A stretch of DNA of 59,861 nucleotides, taken from assembly GCA_020427635.1 (NCBI GenBank), contig JAGQOH010000012.1, forward strand, positions 1 through 59,861. The letters run 5' to 3'. The notes under the pieces were generated by a model. The model ran no database searches, was not told the origin of the DNA, and saw only the letters and a program-made list of their open reading frames with translations. Positions 8,412 to 18,384 of the stretch are shown here, one piece after another. This DNA comes from Phycisphaerales bacterium (GTDB lineage: Bacteria > Planctomycetota > Phycisphaerae > Phycisphaerales > UBA1924). The first letter of the stretch is position 1. Each line of letters begins with the position of its first letter. Position numbers and translations under genes: made by a program.

Positions 8412-11408
8412 CTACTGCGAGCCCGAGCCCGAGACCTGCGTCGCTCGCCAAGCACCTGTGATGAGGTCAATAATGATGCCCTCAGCCGCGATATTTCGTG
8501 CCGTCTCAGCATCGAAGAGGGTGACCCGATTGCCCGGGCGCGCCGTCGCCAGCAGCTCCGACGTGCCTCCATCAAAGCGCACTTGATCAGCCACGAGTTC
8601 ATTTGCGCCGTGCCGCGCAAAGACGCCCCCCTCGGCAAGGGCCGACTGCAATGTCGCAGCGCTCGGATCGGATTGCGCCTCGAGCGGTGTAAAGTTTGCG
8701 GTCAGTCGCTCGCACTCGAGCTCCGCCGCCCGCTCTGCCCCGGGCGCGAGGTGGCGCAGGCGTACCGAACGCTCCATCGTCGCGACACCAGATGCGGCGT
8801 TCAGCTGAAAAGCCCCGGCCCAGTTGAAGACGCTCGTGCCCCGCAGCGAACCGCCACCCGGCGCGGCCCCTTGCTCGGCAAACGGATCGGGTGACGGTCC
8901 GCCATCTTCGGTGCCCCGACGATCTTCGACGAGCAAAGTACCGGCCTCGGGCACATCGACGACGCGTGTCACAAAGTCCGTGGAAATGACGGGCCCCCGC
9001 AGCGCAAGTGCTGACTCGAGCACGCCTGGCGTATCACCCGATGCCGCCGCAAATCGCCGCAGCTCAGCCTTCGCGGGTTCGTCTTCAGTTGCTTCCAAGT
9101 GTGCCACGCGCACCACAGGCGCGCCGGCTTTCTCCAGTTGCCTGCGCGTTTGCTCATCAAGCATGCCCGGCGCAGTCTCGAGCACGATGCGATCAGCGAC
9201 GAGGTCATAAAGCTCGGTGCCGCCGGCCTCCGCGCGCCCTTGCACGGCGCCCAGCAACTCCGCACGCCCAGCCAGATCGTCAAGCAGAAGCCCACGCGAG
9301 AAGTCAATGCTCATCTTGTCGTGCCCGGTGCGATCGTGGCCACGCTGGGCATAGGACAGATTGCCGCCGCCGAACACGACCAGATTCGCCTTGGACTCGT
9401 CAACGCGAATCTGGTCGCCCAGGATCGTCAAACCATGTTCGAACCGATCGCTGTTTGCGGCAAGATCGTCGCGCCCGATGAATGCACCCACAACGGCAGG
9501 CGCACCTTCCACACCAACCACACCCGCAAGGGCGTCAGCATCAATCCGGCTGCCCGAAACGAGCAAGCCACGGCGTGTGGCGATCCGCGCGTTGTCTTCC
9601 GCGACTGCTCCCGTGACCTGCAGTTGACGCGCCTCATCTTCGGCCAGCGTGAGTGAGATGAGCCCGGCTTCGATCTCATCACCCCGTGCGCTCGCCCTGG
9701 CGTGTCCCGTGGCGCTCGCAATCAGTGGCACAATGCGCCCAGCGCTCTCGGGCGCCGTATCGAACAGCACATCTAGCCGATCCGCGTTCGCCCGGGCAAT
9801 ATCGCGCTCTTCCACTTCACCCCGCACCACGACAGAAGCGCTTCCTTCGGCGGACACGTGTGTCAGGCGCGCCAGCTCACCCGGATCGAAGCTTGCGCGA
9901 ATCGTCTCCCCGCGCACCTCACCCTCTGGCGAGCGCGCGATCACACGATCAAATGCAACGAACTGTCGAAGTGCGATCGTGAGACTGTCACGCTGCTCGC
10001 CGGCAATTGGGTCGAACTGCACATGCGCGCTGCCCGACCACTGCAATTCGGGCCACTGTTCCTTCGGCAAGCGTTGTGCAATATCGCTTTCGCTCGCGGC
10101 GCGAAGTCGACCGGCCCCCGGAAATGCGGCGGTGCCCGCTCGCAGATCGGCATCCAGACTTCCTGTGAGCAGCGCAGCGCGGTCCTTAAACTCAAACTCG
10201 ACGCCCAGTTCGCCACCCACGCCGCGGGCGCTGATCGATTGCGAGGTAAAGCCCCACGTAAGTGAGCCCACGCGTGCGACAACGTCCCACGTGTCATCAC
10301 GTGCAACCACACGACCCGTGTCCGGAGCGCTGAGCTTGAGCGCCACTTCATCATGCGCGAGCGCCTCCGGCGCATCCTCCAGCGGCAACACCTCGATCGG
10401 ACCAGTGGAGGTCAGGCGGATGACTTGGGCCTGCTCATCATCGGCTGCAGCCGCCGCACGAGTCGTCGCGCCAGAGCGCGTTGTTGGCGCTGTCGGCTGG
10501 CCGAAATCAATCGAGGTGATCGCACCGTCCTGCAATTGCCGATCGACCAGATGCACCCAAATGTCCGCAGCGTCTGCGGTGATCGACGCGCCGCCGCGCT
10601 CAATGCGCACGTCGGTCAGAAACTTCGCAGCGTAATAATCGGAAACACCCGGCGCATCAGTTGAAGCCCGGGCATTCGCACTCGGATCGGCGCCACTCCC
10701 GCCGCGCCTTGCGCGTGCCGACTCCTCCGCGCGCCGCATCGCCATTGCATTGATCGTCGTTTGCTTGTGCTGCGCCACTTGCAGGTATTGCAACCGCTGG
10801 CTCAGTTCGCTGAACCGGATCGTCAAGCCGCGCCCCTCAAAGCGCACACCGGGCGCCTCAAGCACCACTTCGCCCGTCGCTTCGGCCTGGCCCATCAGGC
10901 TCTGAAATTTCAGTGTTGGGGTCTTGAGTGTCGCGTGTACCAAGTCATCGCCACCGTCATCGAAGCGCTCGATCACGCGGATCGTGACATCGCCCTCAAG
11001 CGTGCCCGATTCGGGTCGTCCATTCGCCTGTCGATCGGGCCAGAGAATCTTGCCATGGTCGGCGGTGACCTCGACGATCTGATCACCGTTGTACAGGTGC
11101 GCACGAGGCTTCGTAACCTCGAATCGTCCCTCGCCTGCGGGGTCGAGCGCGTCCCACTCCATGCGCGCTTTCACTTCGCCCGTATCTGGGTCCGTCGACA
11201 AGTACACCGAGCCCGTGACCTGCCCCACTGGCCCAGATCCGAGATCAACCGGCGGCGGCGAGCCGAGATCAATCGGCGTGTTTGCGCCGCCCGGCAGATT
11301 GGGCGATGGCGCAACCGCAGGCCCCTTCCACACCGAGTAGCCAATCACACCCACAACAAGCAGCACCAGTGCGCCCGCGGCAACCTTGCCCATCACGCTC
11401 ATGTTCAT
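8412..11408 (-). CDS. Very large LptC/OstA-like LPS export protein
   Basis: A 998-residue protein with one N-terminal membrane anchor (VAAGALVLLVVGVIGYSVW). Residues 60-200 look like LptC (KPRAHLYNGDQIVEVTADHGKILW, GTLEGDVTIRV), and similar beta-strand blocks recur to the end (GVRFEGRGLTIRFSELSQRLQYLQV, MEGSVRLR-like MERSVRLRHLAPGAE), as in the OstA/LptA beta-jellyroll. LptC and LptA normally have about 190 residues each, so this may be one protein that spans the periplasm by itself. The ATG overlaps the kdsD stop (ATGA), matching the kdsD-lptC-lptA neighbourhood of Gram-negative bacteria. Lipid A-core export is the likely job; a separate LptA is not visible. Confidence 0.7.
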   Translation of the reverse strand: MNMSVMGKVAAGALVLLVVGVIGYSVWKGPAVAPSPNLPGGANTPIDLGSPPPVDLGSGPVGQVTGSVYLSTDPDTGEVKARMEWDALDPAGEGRFEVTKPRAHLYNGDQIVEVTADHGKILWPDRQANGRPESGTLEGDVTIRVIERFDDGGDDLVHATLKTPTLKFQSLMGQAEATGEVVLEAPGVRFEGRGLTIRFSELSQRLQYLQVAQHKQTTINAMAMRRAEESARARRGGSGADPSANARASTDAPGVSDYYAAKFLTDVRIERGGASITADAADIWVHLVDRQLQDGAITSIDFGQPTAPTTRSGATTRAAAAADDEQAQVIRLTSTGPIEVLPLEDAPEALAHDEVALKLSAPDTGRVVARDDTWDVVARVGSLTWGFTSQSISARGVGGELGVEFEFKDRAALLTGSLDADLRAGTAAFPGAGRLRAASESDIAQRLPKEQWPELQWSGSAHVQFDPIAGEQRDSLTIALRQFVAFDRVIARSPEGEVRGETIRASFDPGELARLTHVSAEGSASVVVRGEVEERDIARANADRLDVLFDTAPESAGRIVPLIASATGHARASARGDEIEAGLISLTLAEDEARQLQVTGAVAEDNARIATRRGLLVSGSRIDADALAGVVGVEGAPAVVGAFIGRDDLAANSDRFEHGLTILGDQIRVDESKANLVVFGGGNLSYAQRGHDRTGHDKMSIDFSRGLLLDDLAGRAELLGAVQGRAEAGGTELYDLVADRIVLETAPGMLDEQTRRQLEKAGAPVVRVAHLEATEDEPAKAELRRFAAASGDTPGVLESALALRGPVISTDFVTRVVDVPEAGTLLVEDRRGTEDGGPSPDPFAEQGAAPGGGSLRGTSVFNWAGAFQLNAASGVATMERSVRLRHLAPGAERAAELECERLTANFTPLEAQSDPSAATLQSALAEGGVFARHGANELVADQVRFDGGTSELLATARPGNRVTLFDAETARNIAAEGIIIDLITGAWRATQVSGSGSQ

Positions 11409-12439
11409 GACGCGCCGCCATTCTGCACCACGCGCATCGCCATGATGTCTTGCACGTCCAGCATGCCAACCGGCTTGCCCTGTTCATCCACGATCGGCAC
11501 CTCGTCTTGGCGATGCTCACGCATGAGGCGCACCGCGTCGCGCACAAGCGCGGTGTCCGACAACGTGCGCGGTCCGCGCTTCATGACCGTGCCAATCGGT
11601 TGCGCCAACTTTGCCGCGTCCTTGACGACCAAACGGCGCAGATCGCCGTCCGTGAAAATCCCGGTCACCCTGCCCGTGTCGTCGGTGATCAAGAGCGCCC
11701 CCGGGCGTCGCCCCAACGACTCGCCCAACTGCAACGCCTCCGCCACAGGCACATCCTCGCGCACCACGGGCAGATTCTGCCCCACGCGAAAACGCAGCAC
11801 GTCGACCACCGGACGCAACAGCCCGCCGAGCGTGCCGCCCGGGTGATGCTTCGCAAAATCGTCCGCAGTGAACGACCGCCTGCGCGCAAGCGCGAGCGCA
11901 ATCGCATCGCCCAGCGCAAGGGTTGCGGTGGTCGAACATGTCGGCGCCAGCGCAAGCTCCGTCGCCTCAGTAATGGCGCCAAGCGACAGATTCACATCCG
12001 CGAGCCGCGCCAGTGCGTTTCCATCACCGCCGCCCGTAATCGCGATCACCGGCACGTTGTCTTGCCGCACGATTGCCGCGAGCGCAACGATCTCTTCAGT
12101 CTCGCCAGAGAAGCTCAGGGCGATCAGGCAGTCCTTCGCGCGGATGCGTCCGAGGTCACCATGCATTGCTTCCGAAGGATGCACATCGTGCGACGCGACA
12201 CCAAGCGACGCCAATGTCGCGGCGATCTTCTTGCCAATGATGCCGCTCTTGCCAAGCCCCGCGACGATGACCGCGCCCTCGGCCTTGGCGACCCGCTCCA
12301 GAATCGCAAGCGCCGCTTCAATCTGCGTCGCCTCAAGTTGGCTCGCGACCGCCTCGATCGCGTCCCGTTCGGCGCGCAGGACGGCCCGGACAAACGCCAG
12401 TTCGTCGCCTGCCGACTGCCCCTCGCGGGCCTTGGCCAT
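11405..12439 (-). CDS. kdsD: Arabinose-5-phosphate isomerase (KdsD/KpsF)
   Basis: KdsD converts ribulose 5-phosphate to arabinose 5-phosphate, the first step to the LPS sugar Kdo. The 344 residues comprise an SIS domain (VIVAGLGKSGIIGKKIAATL near residue 60, then HPSEAMHGDLGRI and ALSFSGETEEI) and two CBS repeats in the last 125 residues. The start is ATG 12439, which has GGAGGTG five bases before it; ATG 12460 is in frame and is the alternative. It overlaps the large LptC-like gene by four bases and is divergent from scpA, whose start is 124 bases away. Confidence 0.92.
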   Translation of the reverse strand: MAKAREGQSAGDELAFVRAVLRAERDAIEAVASQLEATQIEAALAILERVAKAEGAVIVAGLGKSGIIGKKIAATLASLGVASHDVHPSEAMHGDLGRIRAKDCLIALSFSGETEEIVALAAIVRQDNVPVIAITGGGDGNALARLADVNLSLGAITEATELALAPTCSTTATLALGDAIALALARRRSFTADDFAKHHPGGTLGGLLRPVVDVLRFRVGQNLPVVREDVPVAEALQLGESLGRRPGALLITDDTGRVTGIFTDGDLRRLVVKDAAKLAQPIGTVMKRGPRTLSDTALVRDAVRLMREHRQDEVPIVDEQGKPVGMLDVQDIMAMRVVQNGGAS

Positions 12440-12563
12440 CTTCACCTCCAGAGGGCTCATTGGTGCTACGGTACACTCGCCGAGGCGCGATGGCGACGCG
12501 CGGCAGCGGCCGGTTGTTTGTGGCGGCAGGATGGGCGATTTCGCCCCGCCGGGAGAGGTCGGG

Positions 12564-13442
12564 ATGAGCGAATACACAGTCCGCCTGGACGACTTCGAGG
12601 GGCCGCTCGACCTCCTGCTGCACCTCATCCGCAAGGCCGAGCTCGACGTCACCCACCTCTCCCTCGCCCGCGTGACCGACCAGTTCCTCAAGCACTTGGA
12701 GCACGTCGAACGGATCGACGTGGAGTCGGCCGCCGAGTTCCTTCTCACCGCGGCGACGCTGCTCGAGATCAAATCTCGCCATCTGGGTCCGTCCGTGGAG
12801 GCTGGGGAAGCCGACGACACAGAGACCGGCCCGGACGCAGTGGCGGCGATCGACGACCCTGCCGCCGAACTGCTCCGCCAGCTCCTGGCCTACAAGACCT
12901 ATCGCGAGGCGGGTGACACCCTGGAACGCCAGCGCGAGCAGTGGTCGCTGCGCTACCCCGCGGGGCAGGCGGGTGCTGACAAGGCCGCCCTGCGCGAAGC
13001 GGTGCCCGATGAACTCGACATGGATGAACTGGACCTGTTCGACCTCGTCCGCGCCTTCCAGCGCATCATCGACACCGTCGAGCTCTCGCGCATTGGCGAG
13101 CACACCGTTGGCGAAGATGACACGCCGATCGAACTGCATGCTGCTGACCTGGTCGATCTTCTTCACCGCGAGACGGCGCAGGACGATGAGGCCTCCGCCC
13201 GCACGGGCAAACCGCGGCGGTATCCACTGCTGAGCTTGCTCAAGGGACGCACGAAGCCCCAGGCCATTGGCTTGTTCCTCGCGATGCTGGAACTGATGAA
13301 GCAGCAGCGGATTCGCGTGCTGCAGGAGCGGCCCGACGACAGCGCCGTCCATGACGCGGGCCACACAGACGCGACGATCGTGGTGGAGCTGGTCGACTGG
13401 CAGGCCATCACCGGCGCGAGCGCGCTGGAAGCGACGGGGTAG
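12564..13442 (+). CDS. scpA: Segregation and condensation protein A
   Basis: ScpA is the kleisin that bridges the two Smc heads in the bacterial condensin. The 292 residues begin with the typical YTVRLDDFEGPLDLLLHLIRKAELDVT and LSLARVTDQFLKHL, then AAEFLLTAATLLEIKSRHL, an acidic linker, and a C-terminal winged-helix region (LLSLLKGRTKPQAIGLFLAMLELMKQQRIRVLQ). ATG 12564 follows GGGAGAGGTCGGG. The smc gene lies 800 bases downstream on the other strand; scpB is not in the window. Confidence 0.93.
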   Translation: MSEYTVRLDDFEGPLDLLLHLIRKAELDVTHLSLARVTDQFLKHLEHVERIDVESAAEFLLTAATLLEIKSRHLGPSVEAGEADDTETGPDAVAAIDDPAAELLRQLLAYKTYREAGDTLERQREQWSLRYPAGQAGADKAALREAVPDELDMDELDLFDLVRAFQRIIDTVELSRIGEHTVGEDDTPIELHAADLVDLLHRETAQDDEASARTGKPRRYPLLSLLKGRTKPQAIGLFLAMLELMKQQRIRVLQERPDDSAVHDAGHTDATIVVELVDWQAITGASALEATG

Positions 13443-13492
13443 CGCCGATTCGCGGGTGACGAAGCGGGCCGGAAGGCAAGGCACCGCACTCC

Positions 13493-13498
13493 TATACT
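13493..13498 (+). promoter_or_regulatory. Candidate -10 box (TATACT), leaderless
   Basis: TATACT lies eight bases before ATG 13507 in the 64-base gap after scpA. No Shine-Dalgarno lies between them, so the transcript would begin within a few bases of the start codon. Confidence 0.45.
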
Positions 13499-13506
13499 TT
13501 TGTTAG

Positions 13507-14241
13507 ATGAAGGTCCACTGCCCCGAGACCGGCGTTGAGATTCCGCCCGACAAGATCAATGTCGCAACGGACGTCGCCATCAGCCCGGCCACCGGGAAAG
13601 TTCATCGTGTCTCCGTGCTGCGCAGGCTTGAGGAGGAACGAGAAGAACGCGAGCGCAGCCCAGAACTGCTTGCGAACCCGCCCGAAGGCGCGTGGTATAG
13701 GCGCGACCCCAAAGGCACGATCCGAATCGGTGTGCGCGTCTTCTCGAGCATCGGGATATTTCTATTGGTGTTTGCTGTGTTCTGGAACATCGGCACACTG
13801 ATTGCGATTGTTGTGCCATACCTTGATCCGAGCAGTCGTTTCACCGAGAACGGCGACGACATGCGATTCGGGATCGGCCTCTCTCAAACATTACTTGGAC
13901 TGCCCTTCCTCGCCGGAAGTATAGGCCTAAGTGCCGCTGCACTTTACCTGACATTTGGTCGGCAGGAGGTCGTGATTGAGTGCGACAAAGCGAGTGTCTT
14001 CAGGGGTGTTGCCTACTGGGGCATCACGCGCAAGTTCGACCCTCGGCAAGTCACGGGTATCGAACGACGCAAGTGCAAGTGGGAGTGCAATGACGGACCG
14101 ATGTACAAGCTCGTCATCGACGCGGGTCCGAATGACCGCACACTCGGCAGTGGAATCCCCGACAAAAAACTCGACTTCCTTCTCGCCGCCTTGCGCGACG
14201 CGCTACTCAATGACCCCACAACGGAAGACGTGAACAAGTAG
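13507..14241 (+). CDS. Two-TM membrane protein, unknown
   Basis: A 244-residue protein I cannot name. The first 35 residues are cytoplasmic and start with KVHCPETGVEIPPDKINVATDVA, then a charged helix. Two hydrophobic spans follow near 80-105 (IGIFLLVFAVFWNIGTLIAIVV) and 125-150 (LLGLPFLAGSIGLSAAALYLTF). The rest, with EVVIECDKASVFRGVAYWGITRKFDPRQVTGIE, resembles a bacterial PH-like (bPH2) domain as found in other small membrane proteins. It sits between scpA and smc and converges on smc with a 4-base gap; there is no evidence that it acts with them. Confidence 0.7.
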   Translation: MKVHCPETGVEIPPDKINVATDVAISPATGKVHRVSVLRRLEEEREERERSPELLANPPEGAWYRRDPKGTIRIGVRVFSSIGIFLLVFAVFWNIGTLIAIVVPYLDPSSRFTENGDDMRFGIGLSQTLLGLPFLAGSIGLSAAALYLTFGRQEVVIECDKASVFRGVAYWGITRKFDPRQVTGIERRKCKWECNDGPMYKLVIDAGPNDRTLGSGIPDKKLDFLLAALRDALLNDPTTEDVNK

Positions 14242-14245
14242 GTCG

Positions 14246-17200
14246 CTACTCCCGCGCCGCAGCAAACCCACCACTCGGCCCGCGGCTTGCGCCATTCGCA
14301 CCGACCGGAGCCACTGCCTCACGCTTTCCCGCGCGGTTCGGCTTCACTTCCGCTTGCGCTGCGGGGCGTTTGCGCGCGGCGCCATTCTGGACGCCGTCGC
14401 CATCTTCGACGGTTGCCTCGAACGTGCCGTCGGCCTGCACCTGATCGAACTTCACGCCCACCTTCTTCGACACACCGCGCTCCTGCATGGTCACGCCATA
14501 CATGCGATTGGCGATCTGCATCGTGCGCTTGTTGTGCGTCACGACGATGAAGTGGCACTGATCGAGGAACTGCCGCACGATCGTGCAGAAGCGTTCGACG
14601 TTGGCATCGTCCAGCGCAGCATCAACCTCGTCGAGAATGCAAAATGGGCTTGGCTTGCTCTGGAAGATCGAAAGCAGCAGCGCCACCGCGGTCATCGTCT
14701 TCTCGCCACCGGACAGCTGCGCGATCGAGCGCGGCTCCTTGCCGGGCGGCTTCGCGGTGACCTCAATGCCCGACTCGAGCCAGTCGATCTCGCCCGTTTC
14801 GGGGTTTGGAATGAGTTTGACGTGGGCCTGCCCGCCGCCAAAGAGCCTGCGGAACATGCCATCCTTGCCTGAGAAGTGCGACTCGATGCGCTCGAAGGCT
14901 TCCTTGAAGCGATCGCGCGATACGTCGTTGAGACGCGTGATGAGTTCTTCGAGCATGGTGCGAGCGGCGTCGATGTCCGCGACCTGCTGCGCGAGTTCCT
15001 CGTTGCGGCCTTCGAGTTGCGTTTCCTCAGTCATCGCGTCGAGATTGACGTTGCCAAGCCGCTTGATCTCCTTGCGTAGTGTGTCGATCGCGTGCTGCGT
15101 CTCGGCCACGTCGATGCGTGAGACGTCGCCATCGCGCATCATGGCCTCGTAGTCGTCGTACTCCCAGGCGAGTCCGATGTGCAATTCTTCCTCGGTGCGC
15201 TCTTCGAGCCCTTCGCGACGGACTTCGAGTTCACGCTTGGAGAGCTCGACGCTTGAACAATCGCGATGCACATGCTCGGCGACCTCTCGTGCCCGAACGA
15301 GGCGCTCTCCAAGCCGCTGCACAAGATCCATCGCCTGCTGCAGGGTTTGGGCGTGCTCGCTCAATTGTGCGCCGATTGACTCATCACGGGCGAGGGCGTC
15401 TTGCGCCTCTTGCGTCGCACGCTGGGCGGCGGCCTCTTCGTCACGCACCTTGGCCTCACCAAGCGCAACCGACGAGCGCAGCTGCTCAATCTGACGGCCC
15501 GACTCTTCCTGCTCCGAGCGCACGCGCCGCAACTCGCGTTCCGCGGCTGATCGCTTCTCGCCGGCAGCGGTCAATTCGACGCGCGCCGAACTCACCTGCT
15601 CACCCAGACCATCGACGCGCACCTGTGCCGCCTCAACCTGCTGCTCGACCTCGTGCAACTGGGCTGCGCACAGGTCGTGCGCCCGGGCAAGCTCATCTCG
15701 CCGAGCATCCTGCGACGCGATCGCTTCACGCAACTCCGCTTGATGCTGCGTCGCTTCGTCGCGCTGCGCCGTCAGGTCAGGCAGTTCACGCGCAAGACGT
15801 GTCGCCTCAGCCCGCAATCGATCGCGCTCGGCTTCTTGCTTAACCGCTGCATGCTGAGCAGCACTCAGCGCTTCGCGCTGCGCTTCCAACTCCGACTCGA
15901 GCGCCTCGCACCGAGCATCAATTGCACGGAGCGCCCCACGCTCGCGCAAAAGCTCTGCATTCACGCGATCGAGTTCGACTTGCAACGTCTTGAGTTCCGT
16001 TGCGCGTTCGAGCAGGCCTTCACCTTGCTCTTCGCCTGCCATGGGGCCAACGACGACGCGCCCATCGGGCTCGACCAGCTCGCCCGCCATCGTCACGAAT
16101 CGTGCGCCCGCGAGCACGCCGTGCGACAGTCGCAATGCTTCCTCGAGCGTCGACACGAGCACCGTGCGCGCCAGGAGCTTGCGGATCGCCCCGATGTATG
16201 GATCCTCGCCACGGATGTAGTGAGCAATCAACGCGGCGCCACCAACCGGGGCTTCGACCGTGCGCGCCGAGTGTGTCGGCGCTTCCAGTTCGACAGGCAA
16301 GAACGTCACACGCCCATCAAGCTGCGCGACATCTTGCGATTGTCCAAGATCGTAGCGCCCGTCAATCACAACTGCGCGCAGATTCGTGCCCAGCGCCGCT
16401 TCAACCGCTCGGACGTGTTCCTTGGACACCTGAATCAGCTCGGCGACCGGCCCAGCGATATGCGCCCCAACGCCACTGGCGACTTCGCCACGTGCAGAGG
16501 CCTCGCGCGCCGCGTCGCGCAGCTCGAGCACGTGACGCACGGCATCGCCCAAGCCGACACGACGCTCAGCCATTTCCGAAAGCGTTGACGCCCGGCTCTC
16601 CAGCCTCGCCTGCTCGCGCGTAAGCACGGCCACCGCCTCGGCACGCTGCCGCTGATCCGTCGAGAGCGTGCTGGCGGAACTCACCGTGTCGTCGAGCGCC
16701 GAGGCGACCTGGCTGGTCCGCGCACGCAGCACGCCGACTTCGGACTCCGACTGCCCAAGTGCGGCATCGACACGGGCGTATTCGTCCTGCAATGCGGCAC
16801 ACTGTGCCGCGAGCCGGTCGCCCTGGTCATTCACGCGCGTCAGCCGTGACCGATCTGCATCGATCGCGGCGCCGAGTGCAGAGCGCTCGCGATCAATCGC
16901 CGCCGCCTTGGCCCGTTGCTCACCAACGGCGCGGCGAGCATCACTCGCAGCTTTGTGAGCGTCCTCGCGCTCAGCCAACAGCGCATCGACGCGACGATTC
17001 AGGGCCTCGCTTTCCTGGGCAAGCGCCTCGACCTCGCGTTCGCCTTCGACCAACTGCGCAGCAAGCGCCTCGACTCGGCCTGCAAGCGCCTGCTCGCGTC
17101 CAGCATCCAAGGCGAGCTGCACCTTAGCCTGGGCCGCGGACCGTTCGTGATTGGCTGCGGCTTGCTGCGCGCGCTCGCGTTCGTGCTGTGCTGCGGCGCG

Positions 17201-18196
17201 CTCGCGCTCAAGTCGTTCGCGTTCGCGGTCCAACTCATGCCGAGCAAGCTCAGCATCCTGCTTTTCGTTCTCGCAGGCTTCGACCGCTTCCACCGCCGCG
17301 TCGCGTTCGGATTCAAGCTTGACGAGCCGCGACGTGAGACCATCCAACCGCTCACGCAGGTCGTGATACTGATCAAATGCCAGCGCCAGACGATGTGCCT
17401 TGAACTCCGCATCAAGTTCCAGGAAGGTCCGCGCCTTAGCGGCTTGCCCGCGCACGATGCGCAGACGCCGCTCGGTGTTCTCGAGCTGCTCGCGCGTGCG
17501 GGTCAGGTTGACCTCGGTGCGTTCGAGTTTGCGCTGCGCCTCGGTCCGACGCACCTTGAAGCGTGCGATCCCCGCAGCTTCCTCGAAGAACGTGCGCCGC
17601 TCGACCGGGTTGGCCAGCAGCATCGCATCGACCTTGCCTTGCTCGATAATTGAGTACGCGTCGGCGCCAACACCCGTGTCTAGGAACAGCTCGCGAATGT
17701 CACGCAGGCGTGCCAGGCGCCCATTGATCACATACTGCGACTTGCCATCGCGAAACAGGCGGCGCTCGACCTCAACCGTTTCCGTATCGATCGGCAACGA
17801 ACGCCGACGGTGCTTGCGATCGATGACCGACCGCGCATCGCTGGCATCCAGGTCTTCCGTGGTGCCGGCATCATCTTCGCGAGGCAGTTCGGCGGCCCGA
17901 TCGTGGATCTCCTTCAACGCGCGCTCACTGAGCAATGGGTTGTCAAAGACAAGCGCGACGCTCGCCATACCCGCAGGCGCTCGCCCGGCCGAGCCGGCGA
18001 AGATGACGTCTTGCATCTCCTTGCCGCGCAGCGTCTTGGCGGAGCGTTCGCCCAGGACCCACTTGATCGCGTCGACGACGTTGCTCTTCCCGCACCCGTT
18101 CGGCCCGACGACGCCAGTAATCGGCGCGTCGAAGTCAAACTCCGTACGGTCTGCAAAGGACTTGAAGCCGTGCAAGATGATGCGGGCCAGTCGCAT
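14246..18196 (-). CDS. smc: Chromosome segregation ATPase SMC
   Basis: Smc is the long coiled-coil ATPase of condensin. The Walker A motif GPNGCGKSNVVDAIKWVLGE is at residues 32-51. Long coiled coils run from about 220 to 560 and 740 to 1080, with a hinge between (AAREASARGEVASGVGAHIAGPV to EEALRLSHGVLAGARFVT). The signature LSGGEKTMTAVALLLSIF and Walker B CILDEVDAALDDAN close the head. At 1316 residues it exceeds the usual 1180 because of an insert near 90-145 in the N-terminal head lobe and about 65 extra residues of Ala/Arg-rich tail. ATG 18196 has GGAGG seven bases upstream of the last spacer base. Confidence 0.96.
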   Translation of the reverse strand: MRLARIILHGFKSFADRTEFDFDAPITGVVGPNGCGKSNVVDAIKWVLGERSAKTLRGKEMQDVIFAGSAGRAPAGMASVALVFDNPLLSERALKEIHDRAAELPREDDAGTTEDLDASDARSVIDRKHRRRSLPIDTETVEVERRLFRDGKSQYVINGRLARLRDIRELFLDTGVGADAYSIIEQGKVDAMLLANPVERRTFFEEAAGIARFKVRRTEAQRKLERTEVNLTRTREQLENTERRLRIVRGQAAKARTFLELDAEFKAHRLALAFDQYHDLRERLDGLTSRLVKLESERDAAVEAVEACENEKQDAELARHELDRERERLERERAAAQHERERAQQAAANHERSAAQAKVQLALDAGREQALAGRVEALAAQLVEGEREVEALAQESEALNRRVDALLAEREDAHKAASDARRAVGEQRAKAAAIDRERSALGAAIDADRSRLTRVNDQGDRLAAQCAALQDEYARVDAALGQSESEVGVLRARTSQVASALDDTVSSASTLSTDQRQRAEAVAVLTREQARLESRASTLSEMAERRVGLGDAVRHVLELRDAAREASARGEVASGVGAHIAGPVAELIQVSKEHVRAVEAALGTNLRAVVIDGRYDLGQSQDVAQLDGRVTFLPVELEAPTHSARTVEAPVGGAALIAHYIRGEDPYIGAIRKLLARTVLVSTLEEALRLSHGVLAGARFVTMAGELVEPDGRVVVGPMAGEEQGEGLLERATELKTLQVELDRVNAELLRERGALRAIDARCEALESELEAQREALSAAQHAAVKQEAERDRLRAEATRLARELPDLTAQRDEATQHQAELREAIASQDARRDELARAHDLCAAQLHEVEQQVEAAQVRVDGLGEQVSSARVELTAAGEKRSAAERELRRVRSEQEESGRQIEQLRSSVALGEAKVRDEEAAAQRATQEAQDALARDESIGAQLSEHAQTLQQAMDLVQRLGERLVRAREVAEHVHRDCSSVELSKRELEVRREGLEERTEEELHIGLAWEYDDYEAMMRDGDVSRIDVAETQHAIDTLRKEIKRLGNVNLDAMTEETQLEGRNEELAQQVADIDAARTMLEELITRLNDVSRDRFKEAFERIESHFSGKDGMFRRLFGGGQAHVKLIPNPETGEIDWLESGIEVTAKPPGKEPRSIAQLSGGEKTMTAVALLLSIFQSKPSPFCILDEVDAALDDANVERFCTIVRQFLDQCHFIVVTHNKRTMQIANRMYGVTMQERGVSKKVGVKFDQVQADGTFEATVEDGDGVQNGAARKRPAAQAEVKPNRAGKREAVAPVGANGASRGPSGGFAAARE

Positions 18197-18384
18197 CGGG
18201 TGACCTCCGTGTCAGCCGATCCGCGCGTGAATTGCGCGAATACTCTGCGGCGCCTCCTGCGCCGTCCGACGTTGGCATCCCGTCGGAAGTCTGGTGATCG
18301 GCCCGATCACGATTCCCACTGCAAAGTCGCGCGCACATTCCGCGCGATCCACGCCACATCGACTTGTCCACACTCCCCATGTGC
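18197..18384. other. Intergenic region upstream of smc
   Basis: A 188-base gap between smc and the stop of the FlgI-domain gene, both leftward. It holds the smc ribosome site (GGAGG at about 18204-18208). I see no gene, repeat array or clear promoter; short dyads such as GATCGGCCCGATC (18297-18309) are present. Confidence 0.4.

Noticed and set aside
15653..16588. Plus-strand open frame inside smc
   Set aside because: Entirely antisense to the coiled-coil part of Smc; no homology or signal seen.
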